A DNA stretch of 14,926 nt, taken from contig JAJYGS010000018.1 in assembly GCA_021785055.1 (NCBI GenBank), forward strand, positions 1 through 14,926, given 5' to 3'. Shown here one piece after another: positions 14,116-14,926 of this stretch (position 1 is its first letter; each line of letters starts with the position of its first letter). The notes beneath the pieces are model-generated. The model worked only from the letters and a program-made list of their open reading frames with translations, ran no database searches and was not told the DNA's origin. The DNA is from Nitrospirota bacterium (GTDB taxonomy: Bacteria > Nitrospirota > JACRHJ01). A program made the translations under genes and the position numbers.

Positions 14116-14926
14116 TTATTCGCTCTTTTTAAAGCCGTGGCCGCCGAACTCGTCGCGCATGGCGGCAAGGAGCCTCTCCGAGAAACACTCCCTGTCCCTT
14201 GAGCGGAACCTCTGGAATAGCGCGCCGGAGATGAGCGGCGCATGGACGGCGAAGTCCACCGCCTCCCGCACGGTCCATCTGCCCTCGCCGGAGTCCTCCA
14301 CCCACGCCTTGATGCCGGAGAGGTCGCCGTGTTTCCTGAAAGCGCTTTCCGCAAACTCCAGGAGCCAGGACTGTATTATGCTGCCGCTGTTCCACAGCCC
14401 CGCCAGACCTTCAAAATCTATACTCCCGTACGGGGATTTCTTCACAATCTCGAAGCCCTCTCCGTATGCGGACATGAGCGCGTATTCTATCCCGTTATGC
14501 ACCATCTTTATGAAATGCCCGGCGCCGGCCGGGCCGCAATACATGAAGCCCGCAGCCTGCCGACCGGCTGCGTTCGGCGCAAGCGTTTGAAACAGGGGAA
14601 TGAGCCTGTCGAACAGGTTCCTCTCCCCGCCGAGCATCAGGCAATATCCTTTCTCAAGTCCCCATATGCCGCTCGACACGCCCGCGTCCACGAAGCCTAT
14701 GCCGAGCGGCTTGAGTGAATTCTCCCGCCGGATGGAGTCCTTGTAGTAGCTGTTTCCGCCCTCGACGATTATATCGCCTTTCGAGAGGATTGCCTTCAGC
14801 GAATTTATCGTGTCCTCGACCGGCTCGCCGGCGGGCAGCATCAGCCATACCGTGCGCGGGGGGGCGAGTTTTGCGGCGAGATCCTCAAGAGACGCCGCCG
14901 CTTCCGCTCCCTCTTTTGCGAGGTCC
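14116..14926 (-). CDS. gnd: 6-phosphogluconate dehydrogenase, decarboxylating (short YqeC/GntZ type), N-terminus cut off
   Basis: This enzyme oxidatively decarboxylates 6-phosphogluconate to ribulose 5-phosphate. The frame is open to the right window edge, so the N-terminal Rossmann GxGxMG motif (perhaps 30-40 residues) is outside; the ATG at 14841 is internal. Seen in order are PRTVWLMLPAGEPVEDTI, the substrate motif VEGGNSYYKDS, GPAGAGHFIKMVHNGIEYAL with the catalytic Lys and the HNG triad, and the C-terminal MRDEFGGHGF. The short C-terminus indicates the roughly 300-residue form rather than the roughly 470-residue enterobacterial form; the short form is often NAD-preferring. A stretch AAGRQAAG before FMYCGPAG looks like extra residues and coincides with a GCCGG-type palindrome. 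Confidence 0.93.
   Translation of the reverse strand, partial: DLAKEGAEAAASLEDLAAKLAPPRTVWLMLPAGEPVEDTINSLKAILSKGDIIVEGGNSYYKDSIRRENSLKPLGIGFVDAGVSSGIWGLEKGYCLMLGGERNLFDRLIPLFQTLAPNAAGRQAAGFMYCGPAGAGHFIKMVHNGIEYALMSAYGEGFEIVKKSPYGSIDFEGLAGLWNSGSIIQSWLLEFAESAFRKHGDLSGIKAWVEDSGEGRWTVREAVDFAVHAPLISGALFQRFRSRDRECFSERLLAAMRDEFGGHGFKKSE
14555..14568. repeat. Degenerate copy of the palindrome in gnd (minus strand GCCGGTCGGCAGGC)
   Basis: One arm base differs from GCCGG-N4-CCGGC. It encodes AAGRQA, just before the conserved GPAGAGHF block, where other 6-phosphogluconate dehydrogenases as I recall them go straight from Ala-Pro to a short Gly-Tyr turn. Confidence 0.35.

Overview
The window looks like ordinary chromosome of a GC-rich, Gram-negative bacterium. 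A secreted, beta-strand-rich protein that is probably an outer-membrane barrel suggests a second membrane, and a sigma-54-type promoter with an IHF-like site precedes the ammonium-transport genes. Coding DNA favours G/C at third positions but also uses the codons ATA (Ile) and AGG (Arg) often. This fits a deltaproteobacterial or Nitrospirota-like lineage better than an enterobacterium, but taxonomy cannot be settled from this sequence. There is no phage, transposase, CRISPR array, tRNA or rRNA.

Layout. (1) 1-524, plus strand: the C-terminal part of a type I DAHP synthase (shikimate pathway), ending at a hairpin that can terminate transcription from both sides. (2) 602-4616, minus strand: a three-gene nitrogen-acquisition operon transcribed in the order secreted barrel-like protein, Amt ammonium transporter, APC-family permease. 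(3) 4617-4999: an AT-rich divergent control region. (4) 5000-12071, plus strand: a trehalose block of treZ, treY, a DUF5752-like gene and treT. It encodes two independent routes to trehalose, from maltodextrin/glycogen (TreY then TreZ) and from NDP-glucose plus glucose (TreT). (5) 12079-14926, minus strand: gnd (cut by the window end), an rpiB-like gene and zwf, which is the oxidative pentose phosphate pathway. Its last stop codon lies 7 bases from the treT stop codon.

Together the genes link nitrogen uptake with storage-carbon handling: glycogen to trehalose, and glucose-6-phosphate to NADPH and pentoses. The most unusual signal is not a gene. A 14-base palindrome, consensus GCCGGTCTRCCGGC, is scattered through the window. 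One copy is between genes, and several lie inside treZ, treY, zwf and gnd in different reading frames, at places where the proteins seem to carry extra residues. This looks like a tiny dispersed element that tolerates insertion into coding sequence. Other points of interest are a MalQ-like N-terminal module on TreY, a roughly 115-residue periplasmic insert with Asp/Gly-Asn-Pro repeats in the permease, and a strong sigma-54/IHF architecture upstream of an amt operon that has no adjacent glnK.
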